Below are positions 28,320-34,776 of a stretch of 34,776 bases of DNA, one piece after another. The stretch spans positions 1-34,776 of the forward strand of contig JAQWYY010000152.1 of NCBI GenBank assembly GCA_029253705.1, given 5' to 3'. Position 1 is the stretch's first letter. Each line of letters begins with the position of its first letter. Both the position numbers and the translations under genes were made by a program. The notes beneath the pieces are model-generated. The model was not told the DNA's origin and ran no database searches. It saw only the letters and a list, made by a program, of their open reading frames with translations. This DNA is from Luminiphilus sp. (GTDB lineage Bacteria > Pseudomonadota > Gammaproteobacteria > Pseudomonadales > Halieaceae).

Positions 28320-28745
28320 ATGATGGGGCGTAAAGAAAGCCGACCTTTAACCAGCGTTCAGGGTTCAACAACGTTGATTGCATCAGACGCGGTAGTCACT
28401 GGCGACATCAGTTTTTCTGGAAATTTAGATGTAGAAGGGCGAGTGGTTGGCTCGATTTCCTCGGCCGAGGGCAAAGAGTCGATGCTGCGAGTCATGGAGG
28501 GTGGTCAGGTTGAAGGTTCCATCCATGTGCCTTCCGCAATGGTAAATGGTGCGGTCAAGGGCGATATTCATAGTGCTGAACGCCTAGAACTGTCTGATAA
28601 AGCCGAAGTTGACGGCGACGTTTACTACAACCTCATCGAAATGGCGGTAGGTTGTAAAGTCAACGGTGGACTGCGTCATGTTAACGCGCGTGTTGAGGAC
28701 CTGGCGGTGCAGCGTGAAAGACGCGCCGCAGAAGAGGGTCAATAA
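28320..28745 (+). CDS. Bactofilin family cytoskeletal protein
   Basis: A 141-residue bactofilin (polymer-forming DUF583). The central beta-helix, about residues 20-115, shows repeating short strands (IASDAVVTGDISFSGNLDVEGRVVGSI, then VEGSIHVPSAMVNGAVKGDIHSAERLELS) with a Gly-Asp pattern, flanked by short polar tails. Bactofilins polymerise without nucleotide and scaffold local peptidoglycan enzymes. GGAG precedes the ATG by seven bases. An M23 endopeptidase encoded 2 kb downstream fits the bactofilin-M23 association known in other bacteria. Confidence 0.9.
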   Translation: MMGRKESRPLTSVQGSTTLIASDAVVTGDISFSGNLDVEGRVVGSISSAEGKESMLRVMEGGQVEGSIHVPSAMVNGAVKGDIHSAERLELSDKAEVDGDVYYNLIEMAVGCKVNGGLRHVNARVEDLAVQRERRAAEEGQ

Positions 28746-28856
28746 ACCCTTTACCGTGGCTGGTATAACCTACCCTAGGTAGCAGGCCCCGGCCGTATTT
28801 TGTCGGACGCTGTCTTAGGGTAAACTTAAACCACTATTTTTTGACCGGTGAGTTCA

Positions 28857-29210
28857 GTGAGTGTTGTAGAAGCGTTTGATCCCAATGAAATCCGCCTTAG
28901 CGAAAACGCAGTTCGCAAGGTCTCTGATCTGGTCACCGATGAAGGTAACCCGTCACTGCAATTGCGGGTATATATCACTGGCGGTGGTTGCTCGGGTTTT
29001 CAGTATGGTTTCACCTTTGACGAAGATCGCGCCGAGGACGATTGGGTCATTGAGCGGGACGGCGTTGTAGCGGTTATTGACGCAATGTCTTATCAATATC
29101 TGGTGGGATCTGAGGTCGATTATACCGAGGGCCTTGAGGGCGCAAGGTTTGTAGTTAACAACCCCAATGCGGTCACAACCTGCGGTTGTGGAGCTTCGTT
29201 TTCAATTTAA
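28857..29210 (+). CDS. erpA: Iron-sulfur cluster insertion protein ErpA
   Basis: An A-type Fe-S carrier of 117 residues that delivers clusters to target apoproteins. [21 protein letters not shown] and the C-terminal [11 protein letters not shown] hold the three cluster cysteines, and [23 protein letters not shown] is diagnostic of ErpA. The start is uncertain between GTG at 28848 and GTG at 28857; the latter has GGTGA six bases upstream. Length is close to E. coli ErpA. It follows the bactofilin in the Pseudomonas order. Confidence 0.94.
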   Translation: MSVVEAFDPNEIRLSENAVRKVSDLVTDEGNPSLQLRVYITGGGCSGFQYGFTFDEDRAEDDWVIERDGVVAVIDAMSYQYLVGSEVDYTEGLEGARFVVNNPNAVTTCGCGASFSI

Positions 29211-29272
29211 AGGTTATCGCCTTGCCGTTTCTGTAGCCGGTAGGCTCGCAGCACATCACCTTTCAAGGGGCT

Positions 29273-30379
29273 TTAGCCTCGGAATACAGCCCCTAAAACA
29301 CGATATCCAGTTGCACCTGTGACAGACGGTTCGTTGCCCGGTAGGCCATCTACGGTTCTTGAGGCGAGCCAGGCAAAGGCCGCAGCTTCTACCCAATCGG
29401 GATTAACGCCCAGTGCTTCCGTTGTGATCACGTGGGACGGGTAAAGAAGTTCGCTAAGGCGTGTCATTAAGGCGGTGTTTTTGGCTCCGCCGCCGCACAC
29501 GGCGAGCTGGGCCAAAGATTCACTGCCTAGTGCAGCGGCGATACTCCTGGCGGTGAGCTCCAAGAGCGTTCGTTGCACGTCCTCGGGTCGGATGGCATCT
29601 GGCAGCATATCTAACCGTTCCTCCAGCCAGGCGATATTAAAATACTCTGGCCCGGTGCTTTTGGGAGCCGGAGTAGAAAAATAAGGGTCATCGAGACACC
29701 GATCCAATAGGTATTCATCAACCTGACCGCTGTCTGCCCAGAGGCCGCTTTGGTCGAATGCCTGATTCAGGTGTATGCGCACCCATGCATCCATGAGCGT
29801 ATTACCCGGACCACTATCGAATCCTACGAGGGAGTCGCTATTGTCAAATAGGGTGATATTTGAAATGCCCCCAATATTAACCACCGCAGTGGCGTTGCCG
29901 CTAATGCCAAAGGCGACGCGATGAAAGGCGGGGGTTAAGGGGGCACCTTGCCCGCCAGCGGCGATGTCTCGCCTTCGAAAATCTGCAATGGTAGTAATGC
30001 CGGTCAATTCAGCGATGCGATTGGGATCACCAATTTGTAACGTGAAGCTCTTGTCTCGTGACGGACGATGCCGAATGGTCTGGCCATGACTACCAATAGC
30101 CTCGATATCGCTGACCTGCAGATTAGCCTGATCTATAACAATGAGGGCTGCTTTGGCAAAGGTATCGGCGATGTCTCGATCAACAGCGCCCAAGCGGTCT
30201 ATTTCGCTGGCGCCGGGTTGGCAGAGGCTGAGCACTGCGAGCCTCAGGGGCTCGGTGTAGGGTTCGTTATGGCAGGCTAAGATGTCTAGCTGGTTATTTC
30301 TGAGTGCCAAGACAACGGCGTCCACCCCATCAACACTAGTGCCTGATATCAGGCCGACAAAAAATCGGGATTCACTCAC
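29273..30379 (-). CDS. anmK: Anhydro-N-acetylmuramic acid kinase
   Basis: A 368-residue sugar kinase that phosphorylates and opens 1,6-anhydro-MurNAc from peptidoglycan turnover to MurNAc-6-P. Features: FVGLISGTSVDGVDAVVLAL, AIGSHGQTIRHRPS, TTIADFRRRDIAAGGQGAPLTPAFH, VVNIGGISNITLF, GFDSGPGNTLMD and VCGGGAKNTALM. It starts with GTG, whose GTGA overlaps the stop of the upstream M23 peptidase. nagZ, the preceding step of recycling, is nearby on the other strand. Confidence 0.95.
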   Translation of the reverse strand: MSESRFFVGLISGTSVDGVDAVVLALRNNQLDILACHNEPYTEPLRLAVLSLCQPGASEIDRLGAVDRDIADTFAKAALIVIDQANLQVSDIEAIGSHGQTIRHRPSRDKSFTLQIGDPNRIAELTGITTIADFRRRDIAAGGQGAPLTPAFHRVAFGISGNATAVVNIGGISNITLFDNSDSLVGFDSGPGNTLMDAWVRIHLNQAFDQSGLWADSGQVDEYLLDRCLDDPYFSTPAPKSTGPEYFNIAWLEERLDMLPDAIRPEDVQRTLLELTARSIAAALGSESLAQLAVCGGGAKNTALMTRLSELLYPSHVITTEALGVNPDWVEAAAFAWLASRTVDGLPGNEPSVTGATGYRVLGAVFRG

Positions 30380-31755
30380 TCGCCACCGGAACTGCCATTG
30401 GTCTGCTGGCCCAGCGCCAACCGGTTATCTTGGTATAGCGCCGCCAGCTGCTGCAGGGGTGCTTGTACGGTTGATTTAAAGCGTGCCATTTCGCTTTCGG
30501 GCAAGGACTTCGCTTTTGGTAACGATTTGTGGACGCGCCGAGGGTTTTGATGAACGCCCCGTACCAAAAATTCATAATGGAGGTGTGGACCCGTGGCAGC
30601 ACCGGTGGAGCCGACGGTGCCGATAATGTCACCTTGAGTTACTCGCTGGCCCTGTTTTACCTTCCGTTTGTGTAGGTGCAGGTAGTGGGTTTTGTAGTTC
30701 TCGCCGTGTTGAATGAACACGTAGTTGCCGTTGGCCCGGGTGTAACCCGCTTCTAATATGCGCCCATCTCCCGCGGCATAGACTGGCGTGCCCCTTGGTG
30801 CAGCATAGTCGGTGCCCCGGTGTGGTCGCTTGGTTTTATAAATCGGATGGAGTCGGTTGGGATTAAAGTTGGAGCTAACTCGGGTGAAATCTAGGGGCGC
30901 TTTAAGGAACGCCTTGCGCATACTCACACCATCACTGTTGTAATAGCTCATATCACCTTGGGTGTCGGTATAGCGAAACGCATCGAAGGTTGTGCCTCGA
31001 TTCGTAAATGCAGCGGCAATAATTGCACCGTCGGCGTATTTTTCACCATCGAGCCACTGAGCTTCGTAAACAAGCTCAATGGTATCGCCAACCCGGGGGT
31101 CCAGCGCGAAATCGATAACACCACCAAAGACGTCAGCAAGACCCATAATGACGCGGTGAGACAGTCCTGCGCGCTGCCCTGCTAAAAAAAGTGAAGACTG
31201 GATACGTAAAATTGCGCTTTCTTGACGCAGCTCAGTGGTGCGCTGGGTCACGCTGCTTTTAAAGTTATTTCCCTCACGGGAAAAGACGGTCCACTTCAGT
31301 TTAGATTCGCTGTGTTTGACTTTGTCGAGCTCGCCGCTTGCTCCGGTTCTGAAAGCGATTGTCTGCCCGGGAAAAATTTTTCGGAGTCCCTGCCCCCCAT
31401 CGGTGCGGCTGACTTCGTAAACGTCCCGTTCAGAAAAGCCCGCTCTTGCAAAAATTAACGATAGGTTGTCGCCCTCGCGGACCGTTTCTTCATGCCAGGG
31501 TGCTGGCACGGGAAGAGTGGCCGCATCGACAACAACAAACTCTAAAGTGGTTCCCGGGGTCTCCACAGTGTTGGCGGCAAGCGCGTTTTCAGTTGTCGTG
31601 TCAGCGTCATTTGATCCTGAAATGGACAAAATCACCAAAAACACCCCGGCAATGACCAGTGTTACCAGACCCCAAGGATGGTAACGGCGAGTTGCGGGGC
31701 TGGTCGCAGTTAGCGGGGTGGCGCCTCTGCGTTTAGGTTTCCGACGGTCGAACAA
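30376..31755 (-). CDS. M23 (LytM) peptidoglycan endopeptidase, MepM-like
   Basis: About 459 residues. A short basic N-terminus (FDRRKPKRRG) is followed by one membrane segment (WGLVTLVIAGVFLVILSISG), an OapA/LysM-like domain including EETVREGDNLSLIFARAGFSERDVYEV, and a C-terminal M23 zinc domain with RPHRGTDYAAPRGTPVYAAGDG (H-x3-D) and TGPHLHYEFL (H-x-H), so the catalytic ligands are intact. It cuts peptide crosslinks during wall growth. I place the start at the TTG at 31755: GGAG lies ten bases upstream and a TATACT -10 box sits at 31787-31792, inside the longer open frame. The longer form from about 31872 would overlap the tyrS promoter. Confidence 0.88.
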   Translation of the reverse strand: MFDRRKPKRRGATPLTATSPATRRYHPWGLVTLVIAGVFLVILSISGSNDADTTTENALAANTVETPGTTLEFVVVDAATLPVPAPWHEETVREGDNLSLIFARAGFSERDVYEVSRTDGGQGLRKIFPGQTIAFRTGASGELDKVKHSESKLKWTVFSREGNNFKSSVTQRTTELRQESAILRIQSSLFLAGQRAGLSHRVIMGLADVFGGVIDFALDPRVGDTIELVYEAQWLDGEKYADGAIIAAAFTNRGTTFDAFRYTDTQGDMSYYNSDGVSMRKAFLKAPLDFTRVSSNFNPNRLHPIYKTKRPHRGTDYAAPRGTPVYAAGDGRILEAGYTRANGNYVFIQHGENYKTHYLHLHKRKVKQGQRVTQGDIIGTVGSTGAATGPHLHYEFLVRGVHQNPRRVHKSLPKAKSLPESEMARFKSTVQAPLQQLAALYQDNRLALGQQTNGSSGGE

Positions 31756-31786
31756 CCCAAGGTCACTCCAGTTAGCTTGAGACCAA

Positions 31787-31792
31787 AGTATA
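31787..31792 (-). promoter_or_regulatory. -10 box of the M23 peptidase gene
   Basis: The minus strand reads TATACT here, about 32 bases before the proposed TTG start. The -35 region (TTTAGG at 17 bases) is poor. It supports the shorter protein start. Confidence 0.3.
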
Positions 31793-31860
31793 CGCGAGTT
31801 CGCTAGCCCCCTAAAAGCGCCGAAGGAAAGTACTCCCGGGGTTCGTCGGTAAAAATGTGG

Positions 31861-31866
31861 GATAAT
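31861..31866 (+). promoter_or_regulatory. Possible -10 box of tyrS
   Basis: GATAAT on the plus strand, 31 bases before the tyrS ATG at 31898. No matching -35 is obvious. The 142-base spacer between the divergent M23 and tyrS starts must hold both promoters. Confidence 0.3.
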
Positions 31867-31897
31867 GCGCAACCACTTAGCAAACAGACTTTACGCT

Positions 31898-33190
31898 ATG
31901 TCCAGCGCACTACTCTCTGACCTGCGGTCCCGGGGTCTCATATTTCAAATTGCCGGGGAAGATACCTTGGCAGAGTGGCTTGATGCTGCGCCCCGTACCT
32001 TATATTGCGGCTTTGATCCGACGGCTGACAGCCTGCATATTGGGTCTTTGGTGCCATTGCTCATGCTAAGGCGCTTTCAGCTGGCTGGGCATCGCCCTCT
32101 GGCTTTGGTGGGCGGTGCAACGGGGCTGATTGGTGATCCGAGTTTTAAGGCAGCTGAGCGCAATTTAAATACCCCCGATGTGGTCGCAAATTGGGTTAGC
32201 AAGTTGCAGCACCAGGTGAGTCAGTTTATTAATTTTACGGGGGAAAACGGCGCCAAGGTCGTAAACAACCTAGATTGGACCGCAGATATGGATGTGCTGA
32301 CATTCCTGCGGGATGTGGGCAAGTATTTTTCAATCAACAATATGATTCAAAAAGAGTCGGTGAAACAGCGAATCGAGCGCGAGGGTTCGGGGATTAGTTT
32401 CACCGAATTTACCTACATGATTCTTCAGTCCTACGACTTTTCCGAGCTCTATCGACAGCATGACTGCGGTCTGCAAATTGGCGGCTCTGATCAATGGGGC
32501 AATATTACAGGAGGTATAGATCTCACTCGGCGGTTACATGGGGGGCAGGTGTTCGGTTTGACGATGCCGCTGGTGGAAAAAGCCGACGGTACCAAGTTTG
32601 GTAAAACTGAAAGTGGCACGATTTGGTTGGATGCACATAAAACGTCCCCCTATAGCTTTTACCAATTTTGGCTCAATACATCAGATAAAGATGTTTATAA
32701 ATTTCTGAGGTACTTCACATTTTTGCCGGTCGAAGACATTACGGCTATTGAAGAGGCCGACGCTTCTCGAGAAGGACGGCCCCAGGGACAGCAGATATTG
32801 GCGGACGAAGTCACCAGACTCGTCCACGGTGAAGAAGGGCTGGCGGCGGCCCAACGCATCACTCAAGCGTTATTTGTGGGAGCAGCCTACACACTGGGTT
32901 CCGATGACTTGGAGCAACTAGCACTCGATGGTTTGCCAACAACTCCTCTTAAGGCTGGGGAAATAGCGCCCACACTCACGCAGTTACTGAGTGATGTTGG
33001 CATGGTGACCTCGGGCAAGCAGGTTAAAGATGCCCTAAAGAACAAAGCGGTGTTTATTAACGGGATCCCTGTTGAAGGTGAGCCACCTATTGATACAGCA
33101 ACCTGTTTTCGTCCGGACAACGCGCTTCATGAGCAGTACTGGATCGTGCGTTTGGGCAAAAAAAAATATCACCTCTTCACGGCTGCCTAA
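31898..33190 (+). CDS. tyrS: Tyrosyl-tRNA synthetase
   Basis: A 430-residue class I synthetase. The HIGH motif appears as LHIGSLVPLL after YCGFDPTADS, the tyrosine pocket as SYDFSELYRQHDCGLQIGGSDQWGNI, and the KMSKS loop as KFGKTESG. The C-terminal S4-like RNA domain (SGKQVKDALKNKAVFINGIPV) is complete. The KFGKT loop marks the E. coli TyrS type. The ATG at 31898 gives the normal N-terminus; an upstream in-frame start lies on the promoter. It keeps the Pseudomonas order argC-to-tyrS. Confidence 0.96.
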   Translation: MSSALLSDLRSRGLIFQIAGEDTLAEWLDAAPRTLYCGFDPTADSLHIGSLVPLLMLRRFQLAGHRPLALVGGATGLIGDPSFKAAERNLNTPDVVANWVSKLQHQVSQFINFTGENGAKVVNNLDWTADMDVLTFLRDVGKYFSINNMIQKESVKQRIEREGSGISFTEFTYMILQSYDFSELYRQHDCGLQIGGSDQWGNITGGIDLTRRLHGGQVFGLTMPLVEKADGTKFGKTESGTIWLDAHKTSPYSFYQFWLNTSDKDVYKFLRYFTFLPVEDITAIEEADASREGRPQGQQILADEVTRLVHGEEGLAAAQRITQALFVGAAYTLGSDDLEQLALDGLPTTPLKAGEIAPTLTQLLSDVGMVTSGKQVKDALKNKAVFINGIPVEGEPPIDTATCFRPDNALHEQYWIVRLGKKKYHLFTAA

Positions 33191-33217
33191 ACTGATGAAT
33201 CCGCTAAAGGTCGATTC

Positions 33218-33364
33218 GTGAAAGGGTATTTAAGGGGTTCTTTGCTCCTGGTGTGTGGCAACCCTTGCGCGTTACCTCCTTGTGAAGGTCACTGGACACG
33301 GGTTCTCCAACCTGGCGCTTGCTTGTCTGACTATCGGCAGAGTTTGGCCCGGGACTTTCGCTAG
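33218..33364 (+). CDS. Small ORF (48 residues) touching nagZ
   Basis: It starts with GTG, with AAAGG seven bases before it, and its TAG shares one base with the nagZ GTG (TAGTG), a typical reinitiation arrangement. The predicted MKGYLRGSLLLVCG is mildly hydrophobic and is followed by a Cys/Pro-rich stretch (NPCALPPCEGHW) and a polar end (LSDYRQSLARDFR). The position before Cys13 is Val, so it is not a good lipobox. I do not recognise it; it might only tune nagZ translation, or be chance. Confidence 0.35.
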   Translation: MKGYLRGSLLLVCGNPCALPPCEGHWTRVLQPGACLSDYRQSLARDFR

Positions 33365-34383
33365 TGTTGCCAGCAATTTTCGGTTTATCCGGCTTGACCT
33401 TAACCCCTGAAGAGGTGGGCTTGATTCGCCGTGCTGACCCCATCGGTTTCATTTTATTTGCGCGTAATATCGAGACTCCCCAACAGGTAAAGTTGCTAAC
33501 CGATGCCCTAAGGCATCACACGGGACGGGACAATTTACCCATTCTTATCGATCAGGAAGGGGGTCGTGTAGCTCGGCTTGGGCCGCCCCAATGGCGAGCC
33601 TGGCCCCCGGCGTTGGAATTTGCCCATGCCTATAGCCAGTCACCCGAACGTGGAAGAGCAGCAGCGGTGTGCAATTACCAAGCTTTGGCGCTTGATCTCG
33701 TTGCGTTGGGAATTTCCGTCAACTGTGCGCCGGTGCTTGATGTGCCTGAAGCCGGCGCCCACGACATTATCGGAGATCGTGCTTTTGGATCTGACCCTAC
33801 GGTCGTTGCCGAGCTTGGGGCTGCCTTACTGGAAGGGTTTTCTAATGCCGGTGTTGTTGGTGTTATTAAGCACATTCCAGGACACGGCCGCGCCCTCGCC
33901 GATAGCCATGAAGCCCTACCTCGGGTAACGGCGTCTGCTGAGTCTTTGAGCCGCGACTTGGCTCCCTTTAAGGCCTTGGCTCACGCACCGATGGCGATGA
34001 CAGCGCACATTGTTTACGACGCGTGGGACGATCAGCAGTGCGCTACTTTATCGCCAGGTGTTATCCGCGAAGTCATCCGCGAACAAATAGGTTTTGATGG
34101 GCTTTTGATGACTGATGATCTTGATATGAAGGCGCTTGAGGGTCCGGTTCCAATATCGGGCTGCCAATCTTTAGCTGCCGGCTGTGATGTGGTTTTAAAT
34201 TGCTGGGGGCGGATGGCCGATATGCGCGGGTTGGCGGAACAGCTGCCGGCGGCCACGGCGGCGTGTGAAAGGCGGCTGTCTGAAGCTATGGCGATCTGGG
34301 GTCCTGCGCCATCTACTGCGGCAATAGCAGAGCAGCAGGCTGACCTTCTGGCGCAGCGTGATCGCTTGTTGCATAACGCTTGA
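33364..34383 (+). CDS. nagZ: Beta-N-acetylhexosaminidase NagZ
   Basis: A 339-residue GH3 enzyme that removes GlcNAc from GlcNAc-anhMurNAc peptides in the cytoplasm, feeding AnmK. Features: ADPIGFILFARNIETPQQ, ILIDQEGGRVARLGPPQWRAWPP, the mobile catalytic loop VIKHIPGHGRALADSHEALP with the His/Asp pair, AMTAHIVYDAWDDQQCATLSP and FDGLLMTDDLDMKAL carrying the nucleophile Asp. The P-P-x-W-R-A-x-P-P and M-T-A-H-I-V-Y phrases look more like alphaproteobacterial NagZ than the E. coli type. The GTG at 33364 is used; CGGGA lies about ten bases upstream. Confidence 0.92.
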   Translation: MLPAIFGLSGLTLTPEEVGLIRRADPIGFILFARNIETPQQVKLLTDALRHHTGRDNLPILIDQEGGRVARLGPPQWRAWPPALEFAHAYSQSPERGRAAAVCNYQALALDLVALGISVNCAPVLDVPEAGAHDIIGDRAFGSDPTVVAELGAALLEGFSNAGVVGVIKHIPGHGRALADSHEALPRVTASAESLSRDLAPFKALAHAPMAMTAHIVYDAWDDQQCATLSPGVIREVIREQIGFDGLLMTDDLDMKALEGPVPISGCQSLAAGCDVVLNCWGRMADMRGLAEQLPAATAACERRLSEAMAIWGPAPSTAAIAEQQADLLAQRDRLLHNA

Positions 34384-34393
34384 CGGTTAAGCA

Positions 34394-34555
34394 ATGAGAC
34401 ACACGGCGCTGGGAGTCGTCGCGGTCATTCCCGGTGCTATGGCGGTGACGGGTGAGGTTTACAACGTGCATCTGATCAGCTGCCTGATTATCATCGCACA
34501 ACAGGTGTCTAAAGGACGCTGCCTAATACAGTCGTTTAAGGGAAAAGAGTCATGA
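34394..34555 (+). CDS. Hypothetical small ORF (53 residues) before the lipoprotein gene
   Basis: The ATG at 34394 opens a frame with a hydrophobic first half (TALGVVAVIPGAMAV) and LISCLIIIAQQ. Its stop overlaps the lipoprotein ATG in an ATGATG arrangement. No good Shine-Dalgarno is seen, and the composition is not convincing. It may be non-coding leader sequence. Confidence 0.2.
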   Translation: MRHTALGVVAVIPGAMAVTGEVYNVHLISCLIIIAQQVSKGRCLIQSFKGKES

Positions 34556-34776
34556 TGCGTGTTGTATTGCCGCTGTTTTTGATAAGCATCCTAGTGAGCT
34601 GTGTACCGATGTCGGGAACTGGGGTGTCTGAAGACAATGCTTCTGGAACAGGGAATTCTGCAAGCACTCAGTGTCGCGACCCGCGGCCCATGGTTTGCAC
34701 CATGGAGTATCGCCCGGTTTGTGCCACTTTGGTGTCGGGAGGCACAGCAACCTACCCGTCGGGGTGCAATGCCTGC
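34552..34776 (+). CDS. Lipoprotein with Kazal-like cysteine pattern, 3'-truncated
   Basis: The first 75 codons are visible and the frame runs off the window. The signal MMRVVLPLFLISILVSC ends in a lipobox (ILVSC), so Cys17 should be lipidated. A Ser/Gly/Asn-rich linker follows, then CRDPRPMVCTMEYRPVCATL, GGTATYPSGCNAC. The C-x7-C-x7-C spacing with VCxMEYxPVC and Y-x-S-G-C-N-A-C resembles Kazal-type serine protease inhibitor domains found in some bacterial lipoproteins. The last cysteines are cut off. It lies 168 bases after nagZ, with AAGGGAAAAGAG before the two tandem ATGs. The role is unknown; binding of a protease is inference. Confidence 0.7.
   Translation, partial: MMRVVLPLFLISILVSCVPMSGTGVSEDNASGTGNSASTQCRDPRPMVCTMEYRPVCATLVSGGTATYPSGCNAC

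Noticed and set aside
28770-28801. Short hairpins followed by TATTTT after the bactofilin gene, as a terminator
   Set aside because: CTACC-CTA-GGTAG has no T-run after it, and GGCC-CC-GGCC has a two-base loop. Neither makes a convincing rho-independent terminator.

Overview
This looks like a chromosomal segment of a gammaproteobacterium, probably a marine member of the Cellvibrionales/Halieaceae-SAR92 neighbourhood. That placement is inferred from protein character and gene order, because the window has no rRNA. Several runs follow the gene order of Pseudomonas: trpG-trpD-trpC-crp(vfr)-osmC-coq7; purD-purH-fis-dusB; aroQ-accB-accC-prmA with dsbD nearby; and argC-DUF6776-bactofilin-erpA-anmK-M23 peptidase-tyrS. 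The window is nearly all coding. I found no tRNA, rRNA, CRISPR array, insertion sequence or convincing rho-independent terminator.

Layout. 1-2437 is a small, visibly AT-richer surface-glycan patch: a truncated heptosyltransferase-like gene, a GT8-like glycosyltransferase, and a divergent GT-A-like gene. 2517-5008 is trpGDC. 5209-7104 is an OafA-type acyltransferase with a C-terminal SGNH domain, sitting between trpC and crp where Pseudomonas has nothing comparable. 7330-8815 holds crp (Vfr type) and a divergent OsmC/YhfA gene, with a 358-base spacer that carries a near-consensus CRP site against the crp start. 8849-13788 (minus) is dusB-fis-purH-purD-coq7, covering tRNA modification, a nucleoid protein, purine synthesis and ubiquinone. 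14026-17248 (plus) is aroQ-accB-accC-prmA.

17430-22173 (minus) runs from a PfkB kinase through a pentapeptide protein, dsbD and a PCuAC copper chaperone to a DUF2333 membrane protein. A Nudix hydrolase (plus) follows. 22970-26486 (minus) is a tetrapyrrole cluster, hemJ-hemL-hemB, plus a secreted netrin-like protein. 26549-29210 (plus) is argC, a DUF6776 membrane protein, a bactofilin and erpA. 29273-31755 (minus) is an M23 endopeptidase overlapping anmK. 31898-34383 (plus) is tyrS, a possible 48-residue ORF and nagZ. The window ends inside a lipoprotein with a Kazal-like cysteine pattern.

Functional themes. Housekeeping operons dominate, and several are joined by four-base start/stop overlaps (trpD/trpC, accC/prmA, dusB/fis, dsbD/PCuAC, M23/anmK). 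The right part gathers cell-wall functions: bactofilin, M23 endopeptidase, AnmK and NagZ. No clearly new multi-gene system is visible. The best leads are the CRP site over its own ribosome-binding region, the small SD-led ORF touching nagZ, an Alphaproteobacteria-like NagZ, the glycan genes flanking trpGDC, and the two small secreted cysteine-patterned proteins.
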